From: Frankiales bacterium
GTDB taxonomy: Bacteria > Actinomycetota > Actinomycetes > Mycobacteriales > SCTD01
Assembly (NCBI GenBank): GCA_025966135.1
Contig: JAOPVP010000009.1
Coordinates: 35,470 to 99,469 of the forward strand
Length of the DNA: 64,000 nucleotides
Reading direction: 5' to 3'
Shown: one piece after another, positions 16,370 to 26,117 of the stretch
Position numbering within the stretch: position 1 is the first letter of the stretch
Layout of the letters: the number at the start of each line of letters is the position of its first letter
Translations under genes and position numbers: made by a program
Notes under the pieces: generated by a model
Seen by the model: only the letters and a program-made list of their open reading frames with translations
Databases searched by the model: none
What the model was told of the DNA's origin: nothing

Positions 16370-17254
16370 ATGAACACGACCGGCACGCCCCTTGTCAAGC
16401 GCGGTATGGCTGAGCAGCTCAAGGGCGGCGTCATCATGGACGTCGTCACCCCGGAGCAGGCCCGCATCGCCGAGGACGCCGGGGCGGTCGCCGTCATGGC
16501 GCTCGAGCGGGTGCCCGCCGACATCCGCCGCGACGGTGGGGTGTCGCGGATGAGCGATCCCGACATGATCGACGGCATCAAGGCCGAGGTCACGATCCCG
16601 GTCATGGCCAAGGCCCGCATCGGGCACTTCGTCGAGGCCCAGGTGCTGCAGGCGATCGGCGTCGACTACATCGACGAGTCCGAGGTCCTGACCCCTGCGG
16701 ACTACGCCCACCACATCGACAAGACGGTCTTCACCGTCCCGTTCGTCTGCGGTGCCACCAACCTGGGTGAGGCGCTGCGCCGGATCTCCGAGGGCGCGGC
16801 GATGATCCGCTCCAAGGGCGAGGCCGGCACCGGGGACGTCTCGCAGGCCACCACCCACATCCGCACCATCCTCGGCCAGATCAAGAAGCTGACGACGATG
16901 GACTCGACCGAGCTGTTCGAGGCGGCCAAGGAGCTGCGCGCCCCGATCGAGCTGGTCCGCGAGACCGCCGAGCTCGGCCGGCTGCCCGTCGTGCTCTTCA
17001 CCGCCGGCGGCGTGGCGACGCCGGCCGATGCGGCGATGATGATGCAGCTCGGCGCCGACGGCGTCTTCATTGGCTCCGGCATCTTCAAGAGCGGCGACCC
17101 GGCCGCCCGGGCGCGGGCCTGCGTCGAGGCGACGGCCTACTACCAGGACGCCGAGCGGATCGCCAAGGTCTCGCGTGGCCTGGGCGAGGCCATGGTCGGC
17201 ATCGCGGTCGACTCCCTGGGTGCGGGTGACCTGCTGGCCAACCGCGGTTGGTGA
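16370..17254 (+). CDS. pdxS: Pyridoxal 5'-phosphate synthase, synthase subunit
   Basis: This 294-residue (beta/alpha)8 enzyme makes PLP from ribose 5-phosphate, glyceraldehyde 3-phosphate and ammonia supplied by PdxT. It is nearly identical in style to all PdxS proteins: [40 protein letters not shown] (catalytic Lys in the flanking [13 protein letters not shown] segment), [25 protein letters not shown] and [23 protein letters not shown] 16370 is preferred over ATG 16361 because the -10-like TAGGAT overlaps the latter. Its stop overlaps the GTG of pdxT; the two proteins form a 12+12 complex. Confidence 0.97.
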   Translation: MNTTGTPLVKRGMAEQLKGGVIMDVVTPEQARIAEDAGAVAVMALERVPADIRRDGGVSRMSDPDMIDGIKAEVTIPVMAKARIGHFVEAQVLQAIGVDYIDESEVLTPADYAHHIDKTVFTVPFVCGATNLGEALRRISEGAAMIRSKGEAGTGDVSQATTHIRTILGQIKKLTTMDSTELFEAAKELRAPIELVRETAELGRLPVVLFTAGGVATPADAAMMMQLGADGVFIGSGIFKSGDPAARARACVEATAYYQDAERIAKVSRGLGEAMVGIAVDSLGAGDLLANRGW

Positions 17255-17844
17255 CACGGGTTGGTGTCCTCGCCCTGCAGGGCGACGTACGTGAGCACGT
17301 CGCGGCACTGACAGTCGCGGGGGCTGTCCCGGTGGAGGTCAGGCGACCCACCGATCTCGAGGGCCTGGACGGCATCGTCCTGCCCGGCGGCGAGTCCACG
17401 ACGATGGGCAAGCTCCTGCGGATCTTTGAGCTGCTCGGCCCGCTGCGGTCCCTGCTCGCGGGCGGCCTGCCGGCCTACGGCACCTGCGCCGGCATGATCC
17501 TGCTGGCCTCGGAGATCGTCGACGGCCGGCGCGACCAGGAGCTGCTGGGTGGGCTGGACATCACCGTGCGGCGCAACGCCTTCGGCTCGCAGGTCCACTC
17601 GTTCGAGGCAGACCTGGACGTCGCGGGCGTCGGCACCGTGCACGGCGTCTTCATCCGCGCCCCCTGGGTCGAGCGGGCCGGCCCTGAGGTCGAGGTGCTG
17701 GCGTCGGTGGGGGAGCACCCCGTGGCGGTCCGCCAGGGGCACCTGCTGGCCACCTCGTTCCACCCCGAGCTCACGGGGGATGAGCGCATGCACGCGTTCT
17801 TCGTCCGTAGACTCGTCGCACAGGCAGAAGGAGGAGCATCGTGA
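17251..17844 (+). CDS. pdxT: Pyridoxal 5'-phosphate synthase, glutaminase subunit
   Basis: This 197-residue class I glutaminase releases ammonia from glutamine for PdxS. The triad is visible: the nucleophile Cys in [12 protein letters not shown], and His and Glu in [14 protein letters not shown]. The N-terminus gives [20 protein letters not shown] and the oxyanion region [17 protein letters not shown] 17251 overlaps the pdxS stop (GTGA), and yebC starts inside its end with another GTGA, so pdxS-pdxT-yebC form one coupled operon. Confidence 0.97.
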   Translation: MTRVGVLALQGDVREHVAALTVAGAVPVEVRRPTDLEGLDGIVLPGGESTTMGKLLRIFELLGPLRSLLAGGLPAYGTCAGMILLASEIVDGRRDQELLGGLDITVRRNAFGSQVHSFEADLDVAGVGTVHGVFIRAPWVERAGPEVEVLASVGEHPVAVRQGHLLATSFHPELTGDERMHAFFVRRLVAQAEGGAS

Positions 17845-18590
17845 GCGGCCACTCAAAGTGGGCGACGACCAAGCACAAGAAGGCGGTCGTCGACGCCAAG
17901 CGAGGCAAGCTGTTCGCCAAGCTCATCAAGACCATCGAGGTGGCCGCCCGCACGGGGGGCGGCGATCCGGCCGGTAACCCGACCCTCGCCGATGCCATCG
18001 CCAAGGCCAAGGGCCAGTCGGTTCCCAACGACAACATCGACCGTGCGGTCAAGCGCGGCAGCGGTGAGCTCGGCGACGCGGCGGCCTACGAGGAGATCCT
18101 GTACGAGGCCTACGGTCCCGGCGGCGTGGCCTTCCTCATCGAGTGCCTGACCGACAACCGCAACCGCGCCAACGCCGAGGTCCGTACCGCCATCACCCGC
18201 AACGGCGGCAACCCCGCCGACCCGGGCTCGGTGGCCTACCTGTTCGGACGCAAGGGCCTGGTGCTCATCACCAAGACCGACGGGCTGACCGAGGACGATG
18301 TGCTCATGGCCGTGCTCGAGGCCGGGGCCGAGGAGGTCAACGAGCAGGACGACGCGTTCGAGGTCGTCTCCGACGCGACCGACACCCACGCCGTCCGGTT
18401 GGCCTGTACCGACGCGGGGCTGACGGTCGAGTCCGCCGACATCGCCTGGGTGGCCTCCACCACGATGGAGCTCGAGGACGATGCGGCCCGGAAGGTCCTG
18501 CGCCTCGTCGACGCCCTCGAGGATCTCGACGACGTCCAGAACGTCTACGCCAACTTCGACGTGAGCGACGAGGTTCTCGCCTCCGTCTGA
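17841..18590 (+). CDS. yebC: YebC/PmpR family DNA-binding or translation-associated protein
   Basis: This 249-residue protein has the invariant start [20 protein letters not shown], the [20 protein letters not shown] segment and [14 protein letters not shown], with acidic domains 2 and 3 after it. Family members have been described as transcriptional regulators and, more recently, as factors easing ribosome stalling at polyproline. The location between pdxT and ruvC is the conserved actinobacterial arrangement, although here an HD-GYP gene on the opposite strand separates it from ruvC. Confidence 0.95.
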   Translation: MSGHSKWATTKHKKAVVDAKRGKLFAKLIKTIEVAARTGGGDPAGNPTLADAIAKAKGQSVPNDNIDRAVKRGSGELGDAAAYEEILYEAYGPGGVAFLIECLTDNRNRANAEVRTAITRNGGNPADPGSVAYLFGRKGLVLITKTDGLTEDDVLMAVLEAGAEEVNEQDDAFEVVSDATDTHAVRLACTDAGLTVESADIAWVASTTMELEDDAARKVLRLVDALEDLDDVQNVYANFDVSDEVLASV

Positions 18591-18622
18591 CGCGCCGCCG
18601 CACGGGCGCCCTGCTGGCGGGG

Positions 18623-19948
18623 TCAGACGAGGCTGACGACGCGGGCTCGATCGAGTTGGAGCAGCTCGGCGACGCGGCCGCGGTCCAGCTGCAGCAGCGC
18701 GGCCACGGCCTGTGGGTCGAACTGGGTGCCGCTGTGACGTACGAGCTCCTCGAGGGCGTCCTCGAGGCCGATCCCCGCCCGGTATGGACGGTCGTCGGTC
18801 ATGGCGTCGAGGGAGTCGGCGACCGCAAACAGCCTGGTGGCCAAGGGGATCTGCTCCCCGCGCAGGCCCCGCGGGTAGCCCAGCCCATCCCAGCGCTCGT
18901 GGTGGGTGAGCACGATCTCGGCCACCAGCGGAGAGAAGCCGGCCTCGCTGACGATGCGATGGCCGACGGCCGGGTGCGTGTCCATGATGCGCCGCTCGGC
19001 CTCGTCGAGCGGTCCGGGCTTGCGCAGGACGGCGTCTGGGACACCGATCTTGCCGACGTCGTGCAGCAGGAACCCGAACGAGAGCTGCTCGTCCGCGGCC
19101 AGCTCCGGGTCGACGACCGTCAGCAGCTCCTGTGCCAACGCCGTCACTCGGTGCACGTGGCTGCCGGTGCCGGAGTCGCGCGCCTCGATGGCCTGGGCGA
19201 GCGCCGCGGCGGTGGAGCGGTGCTGATGACGCACGGCGTCGTGGGCGTGGTGCAGCTCGGCCGCTGCTGTGCGCAGGTCGAGGACCGCCTGCTCGGTGCG
19301 GGCGAGGTACTGCCGTTGCGCGAGCCGCAGCAAGGTCGGCGGTACGAGGAAGGCGACGACGCCCCAGCCCGCGGCGGTGGTCCAGGCGGAGCCGAGCAGG
19401 GCGCCGAGCACGCCGTACGCGGCGAAGGACGGCAGCAACCAGGACAGCTCCTCGCGCAGCACGACGCGCGTCGGCCGCTGCTGGTCGAGCCCGATGGCCA
19501 GGGCCACCAACCCGTTGTCGACGGCGAAGTAGGCCAGGCCGGCGACGAGGCCCGCGGCGACGAGGACCGGGAGGACCTTGCCGACGGCGAGGTCGGTCAG
19601 CGCGCAGGCGAGCGAGGCGCACAGCACGAGGGCGGCCGGGTTGAACGCGTACTGCTCGAGCCGACGGGTCCGGGACCGGACCGTCGTGGTCAGGCCCGCG
19701 ACCGCCGCCGCGAGCAGCGCCGCCCGCGGCTCACCCGCCGCTGCTGCTGCCAGGACGGGTACGGCGGACAGCGACACGGTGGACGAGCCGTAGACGTCCG
19801 CGCCCAGGACCTCGGCGAGCAGCGCGAGCGCCGGGAAGACCAGCAGGGCGGCGAGACCGCCGGCGGGCAGCAGGCCACCGACGACGACGGCTGCCAGGAC
19901 GGCGGCCGTCACCACCGCCGTCACCAGGCCTTGCAACGCTCTGGGCAC
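18623..19948 (-). CDS. Membrane HD-GYP cyclic-di-GMP phosphodiesterase-like protein
   Basis: This 441-residue protein has an N-terminal hydrophobic half with several membrane helices and a cytoplasmic HD-GYP domain. The metal and signature residues are complete: AIEARDSGTGSHVHRVTALA, LLHDVGKIGVPDAVLRKPG, HERWDGLGYPRGLRGEQIPL and VADSLDAMTDDRPYR. This domain hydrolyses cyclic-di-GMP (or cGAMP in some families). GTG 19948 follows AAAGGGGGG. It lies between yebC and ruvC, convergent with yebC and divergent from ruvC, which is unusual for this otherwise conserved block. Given the c-di-GMP riboswitch before the pilin gene in this window, a role in tuning that signal is plausible but inferred. Confidence 0.88.
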   Translation of the reverse strand: MPRALQGLVTAVVTAAVLAAVVVGGLLPAGGLAALLVFPALALLAEVLGADVYGSSTVSLSAVPVLAAAAAGEPRAALLAAAVAGLTTTVRSRTRRLEQYAFNPAALVLCASLACALTDLAVGKVLPVLVAAGLVAGLAYFAVDNGLVALAIGLDQQRPTRVVLREELSWLLPSFAAYGVLGALLGSAWTTAAGWGVVAFLVPPTLLRLAQRQYLARTEQAVLDLRTAAAELHHAHDAVRHQHRSTAAALAQAIEARDSGTGSHVHRVTALAQELLTVVDPELAADEQLSFGFLLHDVGKIGVPDAVLRKPGPLDEAERRIMDTHPAVGHRIVSEAGFSPLVAEIVLTHHERWDGLGYPRGLRGEQIPLATRLFAVADSLDAMTDDRPYRAGIGLEDALEELVRHSGTQFDPQAVAALLQLDRGRVAELLQLDRARVVSLV

Positions 19949-20085
19949 GGAGCCCCCCCTTTCGCTGTGACAGAGCGTGACAGGAGGGGCCGGTGGGACG
20001 GCGGCGGCGCGCCGGGGCGGGGGTCCCCGGGCCCGGCGGACGATCGTCGTACCCTCCCGAACAGGTGATCGAGGAAGGGGCTGTC

Positions 20086-20574
20086 GTGCGCGTGCTGGGA
20101 GTCGACCCCGGGTTGACCAGGTGCGGTCTGGGTGTGGTCGACGGCCGTCCCGGCCGCGCGTCGCTGGTGGCTGTGGGTGTCGTCACGACCCCGGCCGGCG
20201 ACGAGCTCGGCGCCCGGCTCGTCGCGCTGGAGCAGGCCTTCGAGGCCTGGCTCGACCTCCACCAGCCCGACGCCGTCGCGGTGGAGCGCGTGTTCGCCCA
20301 GCACAACGTCCGCACCGTGATGGGCACCGCCCAGGCCGGCGCCGTCGCGATCGTCTGCGCGGCCCGACGGGGGATCCCCGTCGCCCTGCACACGCCCAGC
20401 GAGGTCAAGGCCGCCGTCACGGGTTCCGGCCGGGCCGACAAGACCCAGGTCGGTGTGATGGTGGCGCGGATCCTGCGGCTTGCTGAGATGCCCCGGCCTG
20501 CCGATGCCGCCGATGCGCTGGCATTGGCCATCTGCCACAGCTGGCGGGCGCCGATGCTGGCGCGGCTCGCATGA
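20086..20574 (+). CDS. ruvC: Holliday junction endodeoxyribonuclease RuvC
   Basis: This 162-residue resolvase cuts four-way junctions during recombinational repair. Its acidic catalytic residues are in [18 protein letters not shown], in [16 protein letters not shown], and in the C-terminal [14 protein letters not shown]; the [10 protein letters not shown] loop is also present. The length is slightly short but complete. The start is GTG 20086 behind GAGGAAGGGG. It heads the ruvCAB cluster; ruvA follows after 49 bases. Confidence 0.95.
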   Translation: MRVLGVDPGLTRCGLGVVDGRPGRASLVAVGVVTTPAGDELGARLVALEQAFEAWLDLHQPDAVAVERVFAQHNVRTVMGTAQAGAVAIVCAARRGIPVALHTPSEVKAAVTGSGRADKTQVGVMVARILRLAEMPRPADAADALALAICHSWRAPMLARLA

Positions 20575-20623
20575 CCACCCCACGACACCTCTCGCTGCGC
20601 TTACGCTTGCCCAGGGACATCGG

Positions 20624-21220
20624 ATGATCGCCAGCCTGACCGGCCGCGTCAGCGGCGTCACCGCTCACGGGGTGGTCCTGTCCGTCGGCGGCGTCGGGCT
20701 GTCGGTCCTGACCACACCCGGTACCCGGGCACGGCTGCGCACAGGCGAGGAGGCCTTCCTCGCGACCTCGCTCGTGGTGCGGGAGGACTCCCTCACGCTG
20801 TACGGCTTCGAGACCGACGACGAGCGCGAGATCTTCGAGCTGCTGCAGACCTCCAGCGGCGTCGGCCCCAAGGTCGCCCAGGCCGTGCTGACGGTGCACC
20901 CCCCAGACGCGGTGCGCCGCGCCATCGCCACCGAGGACCTCACCGCGCTGTGCCTGGTGCCGGGCATCGGCCGCAAGGGCGCCCAGCGGATGGTCCTGGA
21001 GCTCAAGGACAAGCTGGGTCTGGCCTCAGCCGGTACGCCGGTGTCGTCACGTGCACCGTGGCGCGATCTGCTCGCCGAGGCCCTCACCGGGCTGGGGTGG
21101 TCGGCAGGTCAGGCCGACGAGACCGTCGTACGCCTGGCGGAGTCGCACCCGGCGGCCACGGAGGCCGATGTCCCCACGCTGCTGCGCGAGGCCCTCGCGT
21201 TGCTGGGCAGGCCGCGATGA
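20624..21220 (+). CDS. ruvA: Holliday junction DNA helicase subunit RuvA
   Basis: This 198-residue protein binds Holliday junctions as tetramers and loads RuvB. The start [19 protein letters not shown] forms the OB-fold, then [19 protein letters not shown] and [20 protein letters not shown] provide the paired helix-hairpin-helix motifs, and the C-terminal domain ([16 protein letters not shown]) contacts RuvB. The ATG at 20624 matches the conserved N-terminus. ruvB follows after about 30 bases. Confidence 0.95.
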   Translation: MIASLTGRVSGVTAHGVVLSVGGVGLSVLTTPGTRARLRTGEEAFLATSLVVREDSLTLYGFETDDEREIFELLQTSSGVGPKVAQAVLTVHPPDAVRRAIATEDLTALCLVPGIGRKGAQRMVLELKDKLGLASAGTPVSSRAPWRDLLAEALTGLGWSAGQADETVVRLAESHPAATEADVPTLLREALALLGRPR

Positions 21221-21251
21221 TGGCCGCGATGACAGCGCGACGGGTGACGGC

Positions 21252-22349
21252 ATGAGCGACGACCTGGCCCGGCGCGAGGCCGAGGAGCTGGCGCGCAGGA
21301 GCGCCGAGCTGGTCGCCGAGGTGATCGCACGCCCCGAGGCGGGCGACGAGGAACGGCTCGTCGAGGCGGCGCTGCGCCCGAAGCGGCTGGAGGAGTTCAT
21401 CGGGCAGGAACGGGTCCGCGAACAGCTCTCGCTGGTGCTCGAGAGTGCCCGGCGGCGCGGCCGGCCACCGGACCACGTGCTGCTCTCCGGCGCTCCCGGC
21501 CTGGGCAAGACCTCGCTTGCGATGATCATCGCCGCCGAGCTCGGCACCGGGATCCGCATCACCAGTGGGCCGGCGCTGGAGCGGGCCGGCGACCTCGCCG
21601 CCCTGGTGAGCAGCCTCAGCGAGGGCGAGGTGCTGTTCATCGACGAGATCCACCGGATCGCCCGGCCGGCGGAGGAGCTGCTGTACGTCGCGATGGAGGA
21701 CTTCCGGGTCGACGTCGTCGTCGGCAAGGGCGCAGGGGCGACCGCGATCCCGCTGGAGGTCGCTCCCTTCACCCTGGTCGGGGCCACGACCCGCTCCGGG
21801 CTGCTGACGGGCCCGCTCCGGGACCGGTTCGGGTTCACCGCCCATATGGAGCCCTACACACCGGCCGAGCTCGAGCGCGTGATCGCCCGGTCCGCCGGGC
21901 TGCTGGAGGTGCCGATCGACGCTGCCGGGGCCGCCGAGATCGCCGGCCGGTCCCGCGGGACGCCCCGCATCGCCAACCGCTTGCTGCGCCGGGTCCGTGA
22001 CTTCGCCGAGGTGCGCGCTGACGGCGCGGTGACACGAGGTGTGGCCCGCGAGGCCCTCGCGGTCTACGACGTCGATGAGCTCGGCCTGGACCGACTCGAC
22101 CGCGCTGTGCTCGAGGCTCTCGTGCACCGCTTTGGGGGCGGCCCCGTGGGCCTGTCCACCCTCGCAGTGGCCGTCAGCGAGGAGGCCGAGACGGTCGAGG
22201 AGGTCTGCGAGCCGTTCCTGGTCCGCACCGGGCTGGTCGTCCGGACTCCCCGCGGCCGGGTCGCCACCCCGGCGGCCTGGCGGCACCTCGGGCTGCGCCC
22301 GCCGGGACCCGTCGACGTCCTGCCCCTGGACCTCGGCGATGCCGGCTAG
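21252..22349 (+). CDS. ruvB: Holliday junction branch migration ATPase RuvB
   Basis: This 365-residue AAA+ motor drives branch migration with RuvA. The N-terminal part gives [20 protein letters not shown], Walker A is [20 protein letters not shown], Walker B is [18 protein letters not shown], sensor 1 is [20 protein letters not shown], and the arginine-finger/sensor 2 region is [21 protein letters not shown] winged-helix domain ends the protein ([20 protein letters not shown]). ATG 21252 is taken as the start. The gene usually found next, yajC, is absent. Confidence 0.96.
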   Translation: MSDDLARREAEELARRSAELVAEVIARPEAGDEERLVEAALRPKRLEEFIGQERVREQLSLVLESARRRGRPPDHVLLSGAPGLGKTSLAMIIAAELGTGIRITSGPALERAGDLAALVSSLSEGEVLFIDEIHRIARPAEELLYVAMEDFRVDVVVGKGAGATAIPLEVAPFTLVGATTRSGLLTGPLRDRFGFTAHMEPYTPAELERVIARSAGLLEVPIDAAGAAEIAGRSRGTPRIANRLLRRVRDFAEVRADGAVTRGVAREALAVYDVDELGLDRLDRAVLEALVHRFGGGPVGLSTLAVAVSEEAETVEEVCEPFLVRTGLVVRTPRGRVATPAAWRHLGLRPPGPVDVLPLDLGDAG

Positions 22350-22605
22350 CACCGGATGGACCGCGCCCGTCGTCCCGCGACCTTCGCCTTCGTGAGGGCA
22401 GCGCCCGCTCAACGGCGCCACGGTCTGGGGAAGATCGCCGGACCCGTGCGCGGAACACGCTCCTCGCCTCGCACGTTCTTCTTCTGCGGCGCTGCGTAGA
22501 CTCGCCCAAAGTGCAGCGGGGAGATGACCGTCTTTCCGCCGCCTTCGCACGCGCCCTGCGGCCCGCCCACGAGGGGAGGCCGCCCGAGACAGGAGATCGC
22601 GCCTC

Positions 22606-24312
22606 GTGGCACGTCCCGGCCCGTCCACTCGCGGCCAGTTGCACGTCGGCCGCTATTTCGCCGCCCTCGGCCTCATCTTCGCCATCATCTACGCGACGGT
22701 GGCTTTCGCGGGTCCGGGTAGCGCATGGCTCAAGCCCAAGCTGGGCCTGGACCTGCAGGGTGGTGCCCAGGTCATCCTGACCCCGAAGACCGAGAGCGGC
22801 GCGAAGCCGTCGAACTCGCAGCTCACCGCTGCCGTCGAGATCCTGCGGCAACGCGTCAACGGCGCCGGCGTCTCCGAGGCCGAGGTCGTGATCGAGGGCG
22901 CACAGATCGTCGTGTCGGTGCCCGGCGGCAACCGCGACAGCATCGCCACCGTCACCCAGGCCGCGCAGCTGCAGTTCCGGCGGGTGGTGACGGAGGAAGC
23001 GGCCGTGCCGCCGGTCGTGCCGACGCCCTCCGCGACCGTCAAAACCAGCAGCGGCCCGTCGCCGGCCAAGAGCGCGACCCCGAAGCCGACCGCGAGCACC
23101 GCCAAGCGGCCGGTGACGAGCGGTCTGCGCGCCGCGGCTGCGACGCCGACCCCGACGCCCAGTGCCACCTCGACGCCCAGTGCCAGTTCGGCGACCGGTG
23201 TGCCCGCGGGGCTCGTCGTGAGCGGGTCCGTCTACACCGCGGCCAACTACGCCGCCCTCGACTGCAGCAACCCCAAGGCGAGGGCCGGTGGGGCGCCCGA
23301 GGTGCCCACGAAGGAGATCGTCGCCTGCGACCGCACCGGCACGGTGAAGTACCACCTCGCGATCGCCAAGGTGAGCGGCAAGGACGTCAAGGGCGCGAAC
23401 GTGGGCGCCGACCCGACCACGGGCCAGGTCCAGGTCAACCTTCAGTTCAAGGGCAGCGGCCAGGACCGCTGGACCAAGCTCACGACGGAGGCCTACAACC
23501 AGACGCCTCCGACCAACCAGGTCGCCATCGTCCTCGACGGCGTCGTGATCACCGCCCCGACCATCAACAGCGTCATCAACGGTGACGCGCAGATCACCGG
23601 CCAGTTCACCCAGAAGGAGGGACAGGACCTTGCGAACAACTTGAAGTTCGGTGCCCTCCCCGTCAGCTTCGTCGCCGGGGATGCGCAGGTGGTCTCGGCC
23701 ACCCTCGGGTCCGACCAGCTCAGGAGCGGTCTGCTGGCCGGCGGCATCGGCCTCGCCGCTGTGGTCCTGTACTCGCTGCTCTACTACCGCGCGCTCGGCT
23801 TCGTGACGATCGCCTCGCTGCTCATCAGCGCCGGCCTGACCTACGGGATGATCTGCATCCTCGGCAAGGAGCTGGGCTTCGCCCTGTCCCTGGCCGGCAT
23901 CGCCGGTCTGATCGTGTCAGTCGGCATCACGGCCGACTCGTTCGTCGTGTTCTTCGAGAGGCTCAAGGACGAGATCAAGGAGGGCCGCACCCCACGGTCC
24001 GCCGTCGACCGGGCGTGGGTGCGTGCTCGCCGCACCATCCTGTCCGCTGACACGGTCTCCCTGCTGGCTGCTGTGATCTTGTACTTCGTCTCGGTCGGCG
24101 GGGTCCGCGGCTTCGCGTTCACCCTGGGCCTGTCGACGATGCTCGACGTCGCGGTGGTGTTCTTGTTCACCCGCCCGCTGTTGTCCTACCTCTCGCGGTT
24201 CCGCTGGTTCTCGCGCAGCCGGCTCACCGGCTTCTTCGGACCAGACGGGGGCGAACCCTCCCTCGGAGGCCCTCGCAAGTCGCTCGTCGTCCCGACCCCG
24301 CAGGAGGCCTGA
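22606..24312 (+). CDS. secD: Protein translocase subunit SecD
   Basis: This 568-residue RND-type membrane protein uses proton motive force to pull secreted proteins from SecYEG. Helix 1 (VGRYFAALGLIFAIIYATVA) precedes GLDLQGGAQVILTPK and the periplasmic P1 domain; the P1 region contains a Thr/Pro/Ser-rich insertion (about residues 138-205), common in high-GC actinobacteria. The conserved GDAQITGQFTQKEGQDLANN and the five C-terminal helices with GLIVSVGITADSFVVFFERL follow. GTG 22606 follows an AGGAG. secF lies two bases downstream. Confidence 0.96.
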   Translation: MARPGPSTRGQLHVGRYFAALGLIFAIIYATVAFAGPGSAWLKPKLGLDLQGGAQVILTPKTESGAKPSNSQLTAAVEILRQRVNGAGVSEAEVVIEGAQIVVSVPGGNRDSIATVTQAAQLQFRRVVTEEAAVPPVVPTPSATVKTSSGPSPAKSATPKPTASTAKRPVTSGLRAAAATPTPTPSATSTPSASSATGVPAGLVVSGSVYTAANYAALDCSNPKARAGGAPEVPTKEIVACDRTGTVKYHLAIAKVSGKDVKGANVGADPTTGQVQVNLQFKGSGQDRWTKLTTEAYNQTPPTNQVAIVLDGVVITAPTINSVINGDAQITGQFTQKEGQDLANNLKFGALPVSFVAGDAQVVSATLGSDQLRSGLLAGGIGLAAVVLYSLLYYRALGFVTIASLLISAGLTYGMICILGKELGFALSLAGIAGLIVSVGITADSFVVFFERLKDEIKEGRTPRSAVDRAWVRARRTILSADTVSLLAAVILYFVSVGGVRGFAFTLGLSTMLDVAVVFLFTRPLLSYLSRFRWFSRSRLTGFFGPDGGEPSLGGPRKSLVVPTPQEA

Positions 24313-24313
24313 C

Positions 24314-25498
24314 ATGACCGAGCAGCCCCACGTGGTTCGCCACGGCATCGTCCACCGCCTGTACCACGGGGAGACCACCTTCCCGCTCATCCGGGCGCGC
24401 AGGAAGTTCTACGCCGTCGCCCTCGTGATGGTCGTGGTGGCGCTGGGAAGCATGCTCTTCCGTGGTTTCAACCTCGGAGTGGAGTTCAAGGGCGGCGCCA
24501 TCTTCCAGGTGCCGCTCACGACGAGCAGCGTGTCGGTCGCGGACACCCGCACGTACGTCCAGTCGCTCGGGGTCAAGGACCCCATCGTCCAGACCCTGAA
24601 GAGCTCGAACGGCAACCTCCAGTTGCGCGTCGAGAGCGAGCCGCTGACAGACGCGGAGAAGAACAAGGTCCAGGACGGGCTCGCCACGCACTTCAAGGTG
24701 AACGCGAACGACATCACCAGCCAGAACGTCGGTGCGTCCTGGGGCAAGCAGGTCACCACCAAGGCCCTGCAAGGCCTGGTCGTCTTCCTCCTTGCGGTCG
24801 TGCTGTACATCTCGGTGCGGTTCGAACCCAAGATGGCGGCGTCCGCGATCATCGCGCTCCTCCACGACCTGCTGCTGGCGGCCGGCATCTACTCCGTCAC
24901 CCAGTTCGTGGTCACTCCCTCCACGGTCATCGCGCTGCTGACCGTCCTCGGGTACTCCCTGTACGACACGATCGTCGTCTTCGACAAGGTCGAGGAGAAC
25001 ACCCGGGGCCTCGAGAAGCAGGGCACCCTGACCTACTCCGAGGCGGCCGAGCTCGCGGTCAACCAGACCTTCATGCGCTCGATCAACACCTCGCTCATCG
25101 CCCTGCTGCCCGTCTCGGGCCTGCTGTTCGTGGGTGCGCTGCTGCTCGGTGCCGGCACGCTGAGGGATCTGGCGCTGGCGCTGTTCGTGGGTCTGGCCTC
25201 CGGTGCCTACTCCAGCCTGTTCCTCGCCACCCCGCTGCTGGCGGACCTGAAGGAGCGCGAGCCGCGCTTCAAGACGCTGCACCAGCGGGTCCTCGACCGC
25301 CGTGCGAGCGGCAAGGCTCCGGTGCGGCTGTCGCAGCGCTCGGCGTACGCCGCAGCCGTCACGGCGGACGCGGACGCGGACGCGCCGGAGGCCGAGGCGG
25401 CCCCCGGGAAGGTCACCACGACCGCGACCCGGCGGCCGACGCAGCAGCGCAAGAAGGCCGGCCGGCCCGGCCGGCCGTCCGGCAAGCGCAAGCGTTGA
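24314..25498 (+). CDS. secF: Protein translocase subunit SecF
   Basis: This 394-residue partner of SecD has six membrane helices. Typical segments are [18 protein letters not shown], the cytoplasmic-side [19 protein letters not shown], and [20 protein letters not shown]. The C-terminal tail (about residues 335-394) is Ala/Lys/Arg-rich and probably disordered. ATG 24314 is preceded by CAGGAGG within the end of secD, implying coupled synthesis. Its stop overlaps the start of apt. Confidence 0.96.
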   Translation: MTEQPHVVRHGIVHRLYHGETTFPLIRARRKFYAVALVMVVVALGSMLFRGFNLGVEFKGGAIFQVPLTTSSVSVADTRTYVQSLGVKDPIVQTLKSSNGNLQLRVESEPLTDAEKNKVQDGLATHFKVNANDITSQNVGASWGKQVTTKALQGLVVFLLAVVLYISVRFEPKMAASAIIALLHDLLLAAGIYSVTQFVVTPSTVIALLTVLGYSLYDTIVVFDKVEENTRGLEKQGTLTYSEAAELAVNQTFMRSINTSLIALLPVSGLLFVGALLLGAGTLRDLALALFVGLASGAYSSLFLATPLLADLKEREPRFKTLHQRVLDRRASGKAPVRLSQRSAYAAAVTADADADAPEAEAAPGKVTTTATRRPTQQRKKAGRPGRPSGKRKR

Positions 25499-26025
25499 CC
25501 ACCTTGGCCGACACCGACCTGGCGGCGCTGGTCCGGGACGTGCAGGACTACCCGGAGCCGGGGATCGTCTTCAAGGACCTCACCCCGCTGCTGGCCGACC
25601 CGGCCGGCCTGAAGGCGGCAGTCGACCGGATCGTGGCTCAGCACGCTCCAGGCAGCGTGGACAAGGTCGTGGGCGTCGAGGCCCGCGGCTTCCTGCTGGC
25701 CTCGCCGGTGGCCTACCTGCTCGGCGCGGGAGTGGTGCCGGTCCGCAAGCCCGGCAAGCTGCCCGGGCCGGTCCACGAGCGCTCCTACGACCTGGAGTAC
25801 GGCAGCAGCACCCTCGAGGTGCACCAGGACGCCTTCGCCCCGGGGGACCGCGTGCTCGTCATCGACGACGTGCTCGCCACCGGTGGCACCGCTGCGGCAA
25901 CCGTGCACCTGGTCCAGCACTGCGGGGCCACCGTCATCGCCGTGGCCGTCCTGCTGGAGCTGGAGTTCCTCGACGGCCGGGCGGCGCTGCCCGGCATCTC
26001 CGTACAAGCGCTGCTCACTGCCTGA
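25495..26025 (+). CDS. apt: Adenine phosphoribosyltransferase
   Basis: This 176-residue enzyme salvages adenine to AMP using PRPP. The start region gives [20 protein letters not shown], the middle [20 protein letters not shown] and [19 protein letters not shown], and the PRPP-binding loop is [19 protein letters not shown]. It appears to start at TTG 25495, which overlaps the secF stop (TTGA); TTG 25504 is an alternative. The order secF-apt-relA is the standard actinobacterial arrangement linking purine salvage with the stringent response gene. Confidence 0.94.
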   Translation: MTTLADTDLAALVRDVQDYPEPGIVFKDLTPLLADPAGLKAAVDRIVAQHAPGSVDKVVGVEARGFLLASPVAYLLGAGVVPVRKPGKLPGPVHERSYDLEYGSSTLEVHQDAFAPGDRVLVIDDVLATGGTAAATVHLVQHCGATVIAVAVLLELEFLDGRAALPGISVQALLTA

Positions 26026-26060
26026 GCGTCCGCTTGTGGGCGGCGTCGTGCGTGGGAAGC

Positions 26061-26089
26061 CTGACCAGCGGGCAGGCGTTCTCTAGACT
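26061..26089 (+). promoter_or_regulatory. Putative vegetative promoter of relA
   Basis: CTGACC (26061-26066) and TAGACT (26084-26089) are separated by 17 bases, a good fit to the principal sigma factor consensus. Transcription would start near 26096, about 20 bases before the GTG of relA at 26118, which has a GGAAGGAGG ribosome binding site. relA can thus be expressed independently of secF-apt. Confidence 0.6.
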
Positions 26090-26117
26090 GGTAGGACCCG
26101 GTCGGAAGGAGGAGTGC

